From Symsagittifera roscoffensis (taxonomy: Eukaryota > Xenacoelomorpha > Acoela > Convolutidae), in the NCBI RefSeq assembly GCF_963678635.1, contig NC_087068.1:40387649-40451648 (forward strand): a DNA stretch of 64,000 nt, written 5' to 3'. Position numbers and translations under genes: made by a program. Every line of letters starts with the position of its first letter. The stretch's first letter is position 1. The notes below the pieces were generated by a model, which saw nothing but the letters and a program-made list of their open reading frames with translations, ran no database searches and was not told the origin of the DNA. Positions 10,925 through 20,604 of this stretch are shown here, piece by piece.

Positions 10925-11407
10925 TTGCGCCCAATTGCTCGACGATGCTCCTCCCCACATCCATGTTCTCATCGAAGTAACAAAAAGTTGTGTCAACTTA
11001 GTGAACAAGATGACTTCAACCAGTTTCGTTGTACTTGTCTACTCTCATCTTTCAAACATCTAATATTGGGTTGCAGTAAATTTCACCTATCGGGACCCCT
11101 GATGGAAAAATTAAAAATTGCTGTCAACTACAACAATTCTATTAACAACTCAACTGACATTGGTGGTGCTTCTCTACGAAGAAGATTGCCACAAGTTTGC
11201 TTTGCTTCACAAACTCGATCCATTCAAACTCAAACTGATTTAATCACTAATGTAACAATTGAACGCTTCATTAATATTTTGAATGGTGATAATGCCGCCG
11301 AGTTTTCTAAAATTATTGATATTATTTTGAGTGGGTATGGTCGTTTAGAGATTGACTCAAATACCTTGTTTGTTAAATTTATAATGGAAAAGAAATTTAA
11401 TTTCTGA
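10925..11407 (+). CDS. Polinton hypothetical protein (plus strand)
   Basis: The frame is open for 160 codons up to the stop at 11405, but it has no ATG at its left end. The first in-frame ATG is near 11101 (MEKLKIAVNYN). The N-terminal part has several Cys and His (CSSPHPCSHRSNKKLC, then CTC), which could be a zinc site or belong to an upstream exon. The C-terminal half (TIERFINILNGDNAAEFSKI) looks helical. It may be co-transcribed with the PC4-like gene 185 bp upstream. Function unknown. Confidence 0.4.
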   Translation: MRPIARRCSSPHPCSHRSNKKLCQLSEQDDFNQFRCTCLLSSFKHLILGCSKFHLSGPLMEKLKIAVNYNNSINNSTDIGGASLRRRLPQVCFASQTRSIQTQTDLITNVTIERFINILNGDNAAEFSKIIDIILSGYGRLEIDSNTLFVKFIMEKKFNF

Positions 11408-11521
11408 AAACGGTTTTTAGAGCCTGCGATAACGACAGAGGCAAGTGTTCTATTAACCATAAAACACGTTTTTAAAAAAATAAATTATAAATCATTAAAG
11501 AAATGCATCAGTATCACAAAG

Positions 11522-11968
11522 TTATAACATCATTTGTTTAGCAAAACGCATCATGTCATGGTTGTTAACCTTGAAACCTATAGGAAATTTAGATGAAATT
11601 ATAACATGAGCAACATAAATACAATAAAGGCCGCACAAGACCGAGTTAGCTGATTGGATTGGCTTATTCATCAGTAATTGGTTTCCCTCATGGATAGAAC
11701 GTCTCATATTTTTGTATACATGTGGATAGTTGTGTAGGCTTCGTCCAAGAGGATCTGCAAAAAAGATTTGACCACCAGCTTGAGCAAACAGTAACCAATG
11801 AGTTCCTGGCTGGTCTGAGTTTGATGCGTTCACTATCATGAAAGTATTGTCGCGTTTCAATATTGTATTAAATGCTAAGTTAGCGGGAAAAATGCCGCGA
11901 AACCGATGTTTCAAATGCTTGCATCGGTGAATAAGCTCAGTAATCTGTAAATTGTCCGTTTTTTTCAC
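11522..11968 (-). CDS. Adenain-like cysteine protease (PRO)
   Basis: This is the Polinton maturation protease of the adenovirus protease/Ulp1-like fold. It is predicted to cleave capsid precursors inside the particle. The catalytic residues are all visible: His in GTHW (residue 57), Asp in FFADPLG (72), Gln in IQSAN (105) and Cys in LCGLYC (112). Total length is about 148 aa, short but complete for the core domain. The frame is open, but it begins with GTG and no in-frame ATG exists upstream. The start has therefore been lost, lies across a frameshift, or is supplied differently. It follows the major capsid gene by 4 bp on the same strand, the usual arrangement. Confidence 0.85.
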   Translation of the reverse strand: MKKTDNLQITELIHRCKHLKHRFRGIFPANLAFNTILKRDNTFMIVNASNSDQPGTHWLLFAQAGGQIFFADPLGRSLHNYPHVYKNMRRSIHEGNQLLMNKPIQSANSVLCGLYCIYVAHVIISSKFPIGFKVNNHDMMRFAKQMML

Positions 11969-11972
11969 CGAG

Positions 11973-13241
11973 TCAACTCATTAGAGTGTTTTTAGCTATT
12001 TTTTTATCGGAACGCACGTAAACTGTTGATGCACGCTCTCCCATGAAAAGTAACTCTACATTTTCCCCCAGCGGTGCATCAAACTTCAGTTCTACTGAAA
12101 TGTTGCGATTTGTCAATTCAGGATGAATAATGTCATGTGAAGCCTCCTGAGTAGATGTGAGATCAAAGGCCATAATATAATGATTGTGATAATTAGCCAA
12201 ACTGATTCCATGACTATTGTTAAAAACAAAGTCTAGAGCTTCCAATGTGTTATAGTATAGTCTTTTGTTATCAGTCGTTGACACAGGAGTTCCTGCAATG
12301 GGTAGACCGTTTCAGTAAACAATGATTTCATTCAGCTGAAATTTTTGATAAGGAAACGGTTTTGTTCGGTTAGTTCCCAGGTATGCAAGAACGTCTTCTT
12401 GTCGCCAGCTTTGCACACCAGTTGTGGCCAAAAAATTTCTTGGTAAAACTTCAATATAATTGTATTTTGCGGTTGTTTTCAAAAGAGTTTTTTCTATCGA
12501 CGATAGCACAAAATCGGTTACTGTCATTTTGCGCACATATAGGTTAGCCTCAGTGATTTCAACACTGCAATGTTTATCTCTATGCTCAGACATGATAACA
12601 AAGTCATTAGGAGATTGTCTCAGAGAAATTCTTATTGTAACACCGCTGATAAGATGCTTGTCACATGATAAAAAATCACAAGCAATTTTACCAATTAAAC
12701 GGAATTCGGTTGATGCAGCTACGATTCGTTTACGTTCAGCGACATTTTCAGCTCGCCCATTAGCACCATCAAAACCTGATGGATTATCTTCATAGTTATA
12801 ACCTTGACAAGCAAGTTATGTTTTCTTTGCATCATTACCATGTGAAAATTCGGTCTCAATGAAACTCTCATGGGCAAAATTGGCATTGGTTGTTGAAATT
12901 TTTTCTCCATTCAAGGACATTGTGCATTCGGAAAATAAAGATGAAAGTGGATTATTAATCAAATATTGGGTGTCTCGTTGTGCTGCCTCTGTAGCATGAG
13001 TTCGCAGTACATTGCCATTATTTTGAACAACGCCTGCTACAATCTCCAAGCGAGTTCCTTGAAGATCGATAAAGTTGTTTCTATCTCCTAAAACTTCAAA
13101 TTCGAGCATAGGACCATCAGGTGAATAAGATGGACCAATTTTTTGAATGAATGCATTTTCAAATGTAACGAGTAGAAGAGGCTTTTCGAATAAAACTAAT
13201 GAGCTGTGAGTTGCTTCAGTTGGCAATAAATTAGAAATCAT
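11973..13241 (-). pseudogene. Major capsid protein, two in-frame stops
   Basis: This is the double jelly-roll major capsid protein that forms the pseudo-hexameric capsomers in Polinton particles. The frame is colinear from the ATG at 13241 to the stop at 11973, about 420 codons. Recognisable blocks are FIDLQGTRLEI and SSLFSECTMSLNGE in the N-terminal half, NYIEVLPRNFLA in the middle, and KRLYYNTLEALDFVFNNSHG in the C-terminal half. The only breaks are a TAA at about 12816 and a TGA at about 12314. No frameshift is needed, so damage is light. The C-terminal end sits beside the protease gene. The upstream neighbour overlaps its start by 11 bp. Confidence 0.88.
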
Positions 13242-13618
13242 TTCGTACTTTGGTGAAAAAGTTGGAGCGACTTCTCAGTGGAGTTCGTTTCTTTGGAATG
13301 AGAGCTTTTGTTTTTCTTTTTCTTGTTGTTGTTGTTGCTGTCTTCCATTTTCTGCTCATACGGGACTTGCTGCGTCCAGCTCCAACTTGTTTTTTGATTT
13401 TGTTTTTACTGTGTTTTTCAAGGCTTGTTTGGGCGTTTTCTTCCTGGATGCTATCTCTATTAATTCGGGTGCTGCTTGAACAAGTGATTCTTTTCCAATA
13501 CGTTTTGCTGCTGGTACTATAAATTTCCGAGCTAACGGAAGTGCTAATCGTCCAATACTCATAGCCAGAGCACCGAAGCCGCTCCCCGCTGTCTGTAATG
13601 TCCTGAGAAGTGAGGCAT
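13231..13618 (-). pseudogene. Small basic capsid-associated protein, frameshifted
   Basis: The likely start is the ATG at 13618 (MPHFSGHYRQRG). A shift at a short G run near 13577 moves into the frame beginning SGFGALAMSIGRLALPLARK, and a second shift near 13380 moves into a Lys/Arg/Thr-rich C-terminus that ends at 13231, overlapping the capsid start. A Gly-rich start, an amphipathic hydrophobic segment and a basic tail are typical of a small protein found in this position in many Polintons. It is probably a virion component, perhaps membrane-active or DNA-binding. That role is inference. Confidence 0.6.
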
Positions 13619-13652
13619 GGTCGCTTTATTATGATAGTATGCCTCCATAATC

Positions 13653-14530
13653 TTAATCTGAAAACTTTTGAACATTTAAAGTCAAAACAATTTTTCCTCC
13701 TCCTCCCGCAAACGGTACAAGTCTAACGGTTTCTGTTCGTAGGTTTACTGCAATGCTCTGGATGTTATTCACGAGGAGTTTTTTATAATCTAAGTTGCAA
13801 AAAACTTTGCGATGATTTGGTTCAATGCAGCAAACGTAACTGTTTTTCACTCGTCGATTAGTATCAATGACTCTGAGCAAGGTATTTTGGCTTCACCCAC
13901 AATCTGATCATGGATTATATCCAAGTAGATAAACATCATTCGGGTTCCAGCAGAGATATCGACAGGGTAGTCGCAAATGAAGTTTTGCGATGTGAGAGTG
14001 CTATGAATATGACTGGATTCTTTATAGCCGATAGGGTAGTCCGTTCCATCTCTTATACCTTTGAAACCTAAAATACTAGAAATTTGTGGGCTCTTAAAGG
14101 TAATGCCTTCCCAATAATGCATCCGAATTGAAAGATGTTTGGTAAAGGGGGGGACGCTATAAGTGAAATTATCAAGAGCAACCTTCCGGTTGATTTCGTT
14201 GAAAAGTTTCTCAATTTCGCCATATTCACCCTTTGTTATTTCAATTTTCTCTCCATCATATGGTCTAGATATTTTATCTTTTGCCACTTTAAGACTTGCT
14301 TTAACTTTGTCTTTTTTATAGTACACTATTTTAGTATCTGTTACATTGTTAAAATGAGTGGGAAACGTTATTTCTGACAATGCAACTCTCCATTAGCCTT
14401 GCAGATCGATATCTTCACTCAGCAGGTTTTTAAAACTCGCTAGTGAAATTTCAATGAAGATATTCATTGAGGTTGATGACACCAATGTAATACTAAAGGA
14501 ATCTTTGTCACCTCAAAAGTTGCTAGACAT
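13653..14530 (-). pseudogene. Minor capsid (penton-like) protein, broken
   Basis: This is the single jelly-roll vertex protein of Polintons. It starts at an ATG at 14530 with the usual pattern FSITLVSSTSMNIF, then LSEITFPTHFNNV. It continues through HYWEGITFKSPQISSILGF and MFIYLDIIHDQIVGEAKIP and ends with LLRVIDTN and a Gly-rich VPFAGGGGKIVLTLN strand. Damage seen: a TGA a few codons from the start, a TAA near 14385, and a frameshift near 13870 between the KIP and LRVI blocks. Gene position between the capsid-associated protein and the integrase fits. About 290 codons in all. Confidence 0.78.
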
Positions 14531-14545
14531 TGTTTAGCTTGACCC

Positions 14546-15553
14546 TTACTTTTCCAATACTCTGATTAGTTCGGGCTCATAAAACTTACCCTCTATTGGT
14601 TCTCTATCAGCGTCGATAAAGTTATAAGTCGGTGAGTTCCTTGTTGGTATGTCAAATATTTCAAAAACTTCGTCAGTAAAGGATTGCTTATAACCTTTTC
14701 GAAAAGGGATGTCAATTTTTGCTATTCTCACAAAATCGCCGACGTAGAGCTTTGGTCGGCGAACTAGTTTCAATGATTGTCCCGCTCTTGATGAAACTAG
14801 ACGTGGAACATCCTTTTTTGTCACTTTATTGGGGGCTAATTTGATGACACGGTTTATTCTCGAATTTATTGTGTTGACAAAGTCTTGAAGCTTATCGATG
14901 CAAGAGTAGGTCCATTTGTCCTCCAAATACTTATAAATCAAACTTTTTAGTGATCGAATGTTCCTCTCGGCGAAAGCGGCCTTCCTTCTTTTCACTTTCT
15001 GTTGTGTATGTTTTGATACCCTTTTTCTCACATAAAGTTTTGAATGACCCCTTGAACTCGTTGCCTTTATCTACCCAGATTTTTTCGGTTTCTCTGTCTT
15101 TATCATTTGATTGAACGCTTCTGCAGTTGTTGTGGCATACTTTGATTTCAGTGGCTGCACGCGAAGATAACGGGACATGCAATCTACTGCAACTAAAAGA
15201 TATTTGATATCTTTGTTGTTTTTTGCTAGTTTATCAACATATGCCAAATCGATTGACCATATTTTGTTTATGTCATAAACTATCACTTTAAGCCGAGGTA
15301 TTTTGCGGCAAACTGTTCGGTATTTTGTATAAGCTTGTTCTGTATAAAAAAAATGTTTAATTTTTTGCGTTGGTATGACCGTTGTAGCCTTCAAAGTTTT
15401 AACGCTGCCGAACAATGCTGGTCCTTTATCTGTGTAACTCTTTTTCAAAAGTTTTTCCTCAGTTGGTGTAGGTTTCCTATCTTTTACTTTACGTCTCCGT
15501 CTTTTCTGACGTGGAAGAATCTGACTCGTTATAGGGCGTACCGTAAGATTCAT
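14546..15553 (-). pseudogene. Retroviral-type integrase (INT), frameshifted
   Basis: This is the RVE-fold integrase that inserts Polintons and makes the target duplication. The catalytic triad is spread over three frames. The first Asp is in IWSIDLAYVDKLAKNN (frame ending at 15071), the second is in IWVDKGNEFKGSF (14931-15182), and the Glu is in AFAERNIRSLK (14546-15031). So there are two shifts, near 15100 and 15010. Downstream is an SH3/chromo-like end, KPKLYVGDFVRIAK-like, with SFTDEVFEIFDIP. The sequence resembles the transposon-derived integrases often annotated as F54H12.3-like. The N-terminal 60 residues are basic and overlap the previous gene in another frame. Confidence 0.88.
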
Positions 15554-16326
15554 TGTCGTCTTCGTCTTTCTCTTTTTCTTTGACTCTTTCCGTGGTGGCT
15601 TTCTTTCTTGTTTTGAGTCGTTTGGTTTGTTTTGAACTTGATGATGGCTTACTACTGTCGGGGGTTTTTGTTTTACCCGAGGTTGACGGAGATTTGGTTG
15701 GACTTTTGGTTCTTCGTTGAGCCTGTTTTTTAATCTTTGACTGAACCGCGTGTTTGTTAATAACTGTGCGCATTCTTGTGCGCATACTTGTTAATAACAG
15801 ACTCTTCGGTAAGTTCGAGAGCGGATAAAATCATTATGCAAGCGGGGTTGTGTAGTGTTTTAGTTTGCTGTTGTATATCGTACAAAACCGATGCTGCTTT
15901 GAGACCGGTTGGTACATTGTCAACATAAATTGTTTCATCCATGGCGTTTATTGAGACTCGAGTTGACCTTTTGATAACCTCCAGGATATTTTTAGCTCTC
16001 GTGAATTTTTTATCCTCCATTATTTGCAATTGTAATAGAATGCGTTCATAGTTTCTTTTATTATCCTTTCGCTCCTTCTCATCCACAATCTAATTCTCCT
16101 CTTCCTCCCCACCTTCCAGATATTGATTAGTCTCATCGTCTGTAAGAAGTCCTGTTGATTGTTCCCCAGGGTCAACAAGAGGCGTTGAGGGAGGTGTTGG
16201 TGGAAGGGGTAGTGGAAGAGTTTCAGTCGATACTGAGTTTTGCTTCGGGCGTATTAGAGGTCTCATGCGGTTCAAGTAAGATAACTGGGGCTTTAATTGA
16301 ACTGTTAAGTAGCACTTAAGATGCAT
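15489..16326 (-). pseudogene. Polinton hypothetical protein with basic Ser/Lys-rich tail
   Basis: Two blocks (16090-16326 and 15757-16086) are in the same frame, separated by a single TAA at about 16090. A shift near 15770 then leads into 15489-15785. The first block has RMRPLIRPKQ and a Pro-rich linker (PLPLPPTPPSTPLVDP). The second is helical, with ILLQLQIMEDKKFTRAKNIL. The third is a Lys/Ser/Thr-rich tail (SPTKSPSTSGKTKTPDSSK) ending acidic. It lies just upstream of the integrase, and its tail may originally have been fused to or overlapped the integrase N-terminus. Function unknown. A DNA-packaging or core protein is a guess from the basic tail. Confidence 0.5.
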
Positions 16327-16387
16327 GCGGCTGCTCTTGGGTAAATGTATGTTTTGGAATTAAAACAAACTCTTCTGCTGCCATATT

Positions 16388-16696
16388 TTATGCTGATGGT
16401 AAGTATCTGTAGCAGAAGTAAAGTATCAGTTTGATCAAGTTGAAACCTTGTTTCGTTAGAATAATTGCTCGTTTTTGTTCAAGTTTTGTTTTTAGGCTGA
16501 TTAAAAGTTTGTATGCCCCTTGGAAAGTTTCAATGTTTGGAATATTAACAGATACATTGCCATTGACTACATTGAGCAAACATTCACATATAACTGAAAT
16601 AACTTGAGGATTTGTTGTTTTTCTAATGAAGCTTCGGAGCTGGCTGGGATTCAATTGTACCATGTGCTGCAGAATAGATAATTTTTTCGCGTTCAT
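16388..16696 (-). CDS. Small conserved helical Polinton protein
   Basis: This 102-aa open frame starts with ATG (MNAKKLSILQHMVQLNPSQL). It has the pattern, common in Polintons and related virus-like elements, of a short helical protein containing an SVICECLLNVVNGNV block. A KRAIILTKQGFN segment and a hydrophobic end (LIKLILYFCYRYL) follow. Related proteins usually carry a double Gly in that second block; here one Gly is replaced. It overlaps the 3' end of the ATPase gene by about 70 bp on the same strand. Its function is not known to me; a capsid or membrane-linked role has been suggested only by its constant position. Confidence 0.55.
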   Translation of the reverse strand: MNAKKLSILQHMVQLNPSQLRSFIRKTTNPQVISVICECLLNVVNGNVSVNIPNIETFQGAYKLLISLKTKLEQKRAIILTKQGFNLIKLILYFCYRYLPSA

Positions 16697-17398
16697 TTGT
16701 GAGAGGTGTAACCTCTGCCTGGTTTATTGGTAAGTAAAAAATTGAGGGACCAGGTGGTGTATTGTTTGAACAATATCTCAAACAATCGGATGTACGCGGA
16801 TCCAAGTCGGTTAAAAGATGACCGTATGTGTCTTTTGTAGTGAACTGATAACAGTTTCTCAATAATTTAGTGTTGTTCAATTGTCTTCCAAGATGATCAA
16901 GTTGCGGAATATCACGAGGTGATTTGAACAGAATGATGTGTGATGTGATTAAATCAATTGATCGAGACCATCTGCTTTGTTGGAACAAATTCTGTTTAAC
17001 ATATATTACATCTAGTCCTCGGTGTCTTCCTGCTTTTGCAAATTTGACAAAGTCTTTATCGTTATTGATTTCTTCGCATGAATCATCAAAAACTAGATGA
17101 ATGTTTTCAAGGTTTCGCAAACTGTCAAACCCATTGAATTTATGAAAGTTAGATCAATGCTGTGGGTATTGGATTTTTCACTATAAAGAGGCTGAATCTC
17201 TTTGTAAAAGTATATGGCTCTTTGAAATTTGGGATAAAATGTTTTTCCTTTCAACATTTTGAATATCAGCTCTGTTTTTCCAGAACCCGAGGAGCCCACG
17301 ATGGCCAAAAAAAGTCTCGTAGATGTATCAATAACTTTGTTAATATTCTTGAATTTGGTAAAACATAACCAACTAAACCCGATAAAATTGAGAACCAA
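16623..17398 (-). pseudogene. FtsK/HerA-type packaging ATPase, frameshifted
   Basis: This is the genome-packaging ATPase of Polintons, which would pump DNA into the capsid. The Walker A motif GSSGSGKT lies in the frame 17093-17398. The Walker B motif HLVFDDS lies in the frame 16623-17120, so one shift near 17110 separates the two. After Walker B come the typical AGRHRGLDVIYVKQNLF and SIDLITSHIILFKSPRD, with an arginine-rich sensor-like region, then DPRTSDCLRYCSN. Total length of about 250 codons fits the family. A single indel disables it. Confidence 0.88.
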
Positions 17399-17698
17399 AC
17401 TGAGGTTTCTTCATAAGTTAACTGCGTTAATGAAAGTTTAAAGATACAAAAAGACAATAAAATCAGAATTAACACCATTTGTGACATGAAAACTACTTCA
17501 GACCGTGGTACAGTCAAATTATTGCAAAATTTCTATGATTTTTTCTCCGTATGATTTTCGTCATACACAAAATCGGTAACTATAGTTCCATCAGTCTCGT
17601 CAACTACTGTGTCATTCACTTCAATTTGCCTACCGCTTTCTCTCACTCTCGAACTTGCAGAATAAAAAATATATATTTACATATATAAAAAAAAATAA
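17399..17698. other. Spacer upstream of the ATPase, no gene seen
   Basis: This 300-bp region ends in very AT-rich sequence (17665-17700) that may contain the ATPase promoter. Frames here look like shadows. Confidence 0.4.
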
Positions 17699-18200
17699 TT
17701 AAGCATCTGAACAGTAATAAATTTCATATCGTGTATAACCTGTATAGAAACTCGGTTTATTATCATCATCAAAATCATAGTGCATTTTCAAAACATAATT
17801 GGCTGGGACATGATCAGTTTTGGCATAATACACAATTTTCTTCACAGAAGCTTCTCTTATTATTTTTTGAATCTCATTGGGTAGTTCACTGCTGGTTAGA
17901 TCCATTTGAACTCTTGGTTGACGTTTGGGCACTACGACTAGCTTGGAAAGACAAAGACCGCGCTTGCTGGGTAACATTACTGATGTATTTGAATCGTTGA
18001 AAGTAGATGAATTGGTCAATTACGGGGAAGAACCTCCTCAAAGTGCACAACTCTTCTTCAGAAAGTTTAACTTGTTCTTTTCGTTGAACTACTTGGCCTC
18101 TACAATCAATGCGTTCAATCCTGGTCAATGAAATCTCTATGTTACTTTCTGGTGTCATCCAAGCACAAAGAACTGAATCTGGAGATATGTATGTCTCCAC
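17699..18200 (-). pseudogene. Polinton hypothetical protein, one frameshift
   Basis: Two frames (17886-18200 and 17699-18019) look like one protein of about 165 codons broken near 17990-18010. The first opens with METYISPDSVLCAWMTPESN and contains CRGQVVQRKEQVKLSEEE. The second holds IQKIIREASVKKIVYYAKTD and ends DFDDDNKPSFYTGYTRYE. The Tyr/Asp-rich C-terminus looks beta-rich. No catalytic motif. I do not recognise it. It is on the same strand as the ATPase and probably belongs to the element. Confidence 0.45.
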
Positions 18201-18762
18201 TTTCCCCTGACGCTCGTTGTTGACACTCAGTTTTCAACCAATCATAGAAGGCTTTCGACTTTTTTAATGCAAAATGATTTTTAGAGTTATGGTGCGGTAG
18301 GTGTTTGTTACAATTCACAAAATTCTTGAAAAATATTTGTTCGACTCGAGGACAGCCCAAACCGTCAAGATTCACAACTTTGCGGTCTAAGTATTTGGAT
18401 AAAAAATCAGCTTTTTCTTTTCCTTTGGCGTAGAATATAGCATTGGGGTTTCTTAAGACAAAATTTTGAATGATTTGGTTCAAATTGAGATATAAATAAT
18501 CACCGCTATCCCAATGAAGTCCGTGCAAATAATTTGTCAGCCAGTTGTAGGCTTTTTGTTCAGATTTTGGAAGGGAATTGAAATTAACTGGAGGTAGAAA
18601 AATTAGGGAATCACTGTAGTCGGAAGTGGTTATAGCTAATTCTTTTACTATAAATGTGTTTTTCTGGTGTCGAAACCCCTCAAAATCCAACACAACTGAT
18701 CTTTCCTTCAGCATTCTAATAAATGGTAGAATTTCGGTTTTTTCAGTTTGATATACAAACAA
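18142..18762 (-). CDS. Exonuclease-like (RNase H-fold) protein, putative
   Basis: This open frame of 206 codons has the core SVVLDFEGFRHQKNTFIVKE near its N-terminus. It continues with WLTNYLHGLHWDSGDYLYL and AIFYAKGKEKADFLSKYLD. The DxE-type start on a beta strand, followed by a strand-turn-strand and a later Lys/Asp block, resembles DEDD 3'-5' exonuclease-like proteins. A family with this layout is common in arthropods and some of their mobile or viral elements. The later Asp residues of a full DEDD set are not clearly placed, so activity cannot be claimed. The last 60 residues may be read out of frame. It partly overlaps the next ORF. Confidence 0.45.
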   Translation of the reverse strand: MFVYQTEKTEILPFIRMLKERSVVLDFEGFRHQKNTFIVKELAITTSDYSDSLIFLPPVNFNSLPKSEQKAYNWLTNYLHGLHWDSGDYLYLNLNQIIQNFVLRNPNAIFYAKGKEKADFLSKYLDRKVVNLDGLGCPRVEQIFFKNFVNCNKHLPHHNSKNHFALKKSKAFYDWLKTECQQRASGESGDIHISRFSSLCLDDTRK

Positions 18763-18787
18763 AACGTAATTCCACTCAAGTGACCAA

Positions 18788-19705
18788 TCAGACTACTGTT
18801 GCATTTCCATGGTAAAACAAAACAGTATGTGGGACCGGTGTTATAATTTTCGCGGACAAAACCGGCGGCATCGTGTAAAATAGCATGCATTCGTGAAATT
18901 TTCGAATCATTTAGTTATTTATCCAAAGAAGAATTGTCTATACCGATCAGACCCCGATAGGGTCTCAACTTGATAGCTACGTCGTAATTTATATCATCAG
19001 TAGTTGAGAAGAAGAACATGTAGCTTAGAAATAATTTCGACGGTTGGTGTTTTCGGAATAGGTTTTTTTCAAAGTAATAAAAATTTTATGAATAATTTCC
19101 AAGTCTTTTGAAGTAACTCTACGTTTTTCCAAGTTCGTTTTCTATTATTTCCAGCACTTCTCCGACCTGCTGAATTTCAAGCCAGTGGAATTAAAAGTAA
19201 CCTTCTAGATACCACTTGCTCACTCCTATATCTCTTTGATATATGTTTAAGTAAATCACGGGTAGTTTTCGGTATTTCAAACGTTTATTGAAACATAGTC
19301 GAATTTTTCTTTCCACTCCTTTCTCAATCAGAATTGACTCAAAATCATTCGAGTAATCAAAAAAGTTTTCATAAGTAACAATCGATAGATCGGTCGCTTT
19401 GCCATATTTCTGCTTCGTAAATATGCACCAGGTTATTTGCAAAATAGCTCGCTCAAATAAAATTGTTCTTTACAACTTTGCTCGTATTCCTTAAAGGTAT
19501 GATTTGACACTTCTTTCCACCGAAAAATATACACTATATGAAAATTGTGAATGTGGATATTTTTTGACCAAGAACCAGTTGAAAAAACAGAGAATTTTAA
19601 TCGTTCACTATCAATATCTTCAGTATGCCAATTTCCTAATAAACTCATTTTGCGGAGTTTGTTTTTCATCAACATGTTTTTATCTTCTATAGAAGAAATT
19701 GTCAC
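18788..19705 (-). pseudogene. Polinton hypothetical protein, about 300 codons, broken
   Basis: The ORF 19433-19705 shifts into 19191-19442 near 19437 and then continues past a TAA near 19191. It passes through further stops near 19112 and 18915, to a segment reading DINYDVAIKLRPYRGLIG and AAGFVRENYNTGPTYCFVLP near 18830-18990. Composition is protein-like across about 900 bp. No known motif; no membrane segment. It is the outermost gene at the right end of the Polinton, on the main coding strand. Confidence 0.4.
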
Positions 19706-20350
19706 ATCAAATGTTTGACTGTTTATAATCGTTATAAATGGATGTTAATGGGACTTTGTTAGTGAACTGTAGTTTAAAGGATTTCTAAATAATGATTTCA
19801 ACCTATTTTCATGTGTTTAGATGGATATTCCCCTTGGTGGTCTCCACGAGTCACCCATTGATTTGCCTTATGTGGGACCTGGAACTCACGAAGGCAAAAA
19901 TTTCTTTGGTTTGACCGTAGAGCTTACCCCGGCCACCACTGCAGCGAGTTTTAAGTTGAGGTTGCATTTGAGGTTGCATTTGAGAAAAAGGAGGGCATAT
20001 TTGAATATGTGTGTGTTGATGTGGGGAGCATGGAAAATTTCTGGCTGTGCGAGTCTCTGGGTGCGGGATTCGAGAGTACTGAGTGGCGCTTCAAATTTCA
20101 AATGGAGCGTCTAGTCAGTATTCTTCATGTCCTTTGGTCGGATCCCGAAGACGACATGCGGCTGTGGCCGTAAACCCATCCTTTGCTCTCCTATCCGTAC
20201 TCCTGTCAACATTCCGTTTTTATTTTTTTTTATTTTTTATATGTTACTTTATCTATTATTTATCAAGTTCTACTTACTTTCCTACCCTCTTATTATTTGT
20301 CACGTCCTTCGTCCTTCTCAAGCAGGTCAGTTTTTTAATGAGGTCTCCAA

Positions 20351-20604
20351 CTTATTTAGTTGAACAGTGGGAAAGTTTGGAAGGGATTAAATTTAATCAC
20401 CGCGCGAAAACAAATACCAAAGTTTTTTGTCTGTCGGATGTCCTAAGAGAGGGGTCTTTTAATTTCGGGCAGGGTACTTTGGGGTCTTTCAAAAAGATGG
20501 GTGCTTTTGGACCGTACTTTTGGTAGCACCCCAAAGACCCCTACCGTCGAAAAGACCCCCCCCCCCCCTAAGGACACACGGCGGATTACAATACTACTTT
20601 AATT
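20351..20604 (-). repeat. Polinton right terminal inverted repeat
   Basis: It is the inverted partner of 2058-2314. The G22 tract of the left copy is a C13 tract here (20556-20568). The interval lies inside the tandem duplication, so a second copy is present at 40084-40330. Confidence 0.8.

Larger units (their letters stand above)
2058..20604 (-). mobile_element. Maverick/Polinton DNA transposon (decayed)
   Basis: The 18.5-kb interval is bounded by inverted repeats of about 255 bp. It holds the hallmark Polinton set: protein-primed family B DNA polymerase, retroviral-type (RVE) integrase, FtsK/HerA-type packaging ATPase, adenovirus-type cysteine protease, and major and minor jelly-roll capsid proteins. 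Length, gene set and mostly one-strand layout agree with the family, usually 15-25 kb. Polintons replicate through their own polymerase and are thought able to form virions. This copy is not autonomous as assembled: polymerase, integrase, ATPase and both capsid genes carry stops or frameshifts. The exact termini and the expected 6-bp target duplication could not be fixed, because weak similarity extends a few bases beyond the AGTATTG ends. The right 0.7 kb is also part of a younger tandem duplication. Confidence 0.93.

Noticed and set aside
20083-20526. Plus-strand frame of 147 codons at the Polinton right end (repeated at 39816)
   Set aside because: It runs straight through the inverted repeat and is identical in both units because of the duplication. 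No protein features.
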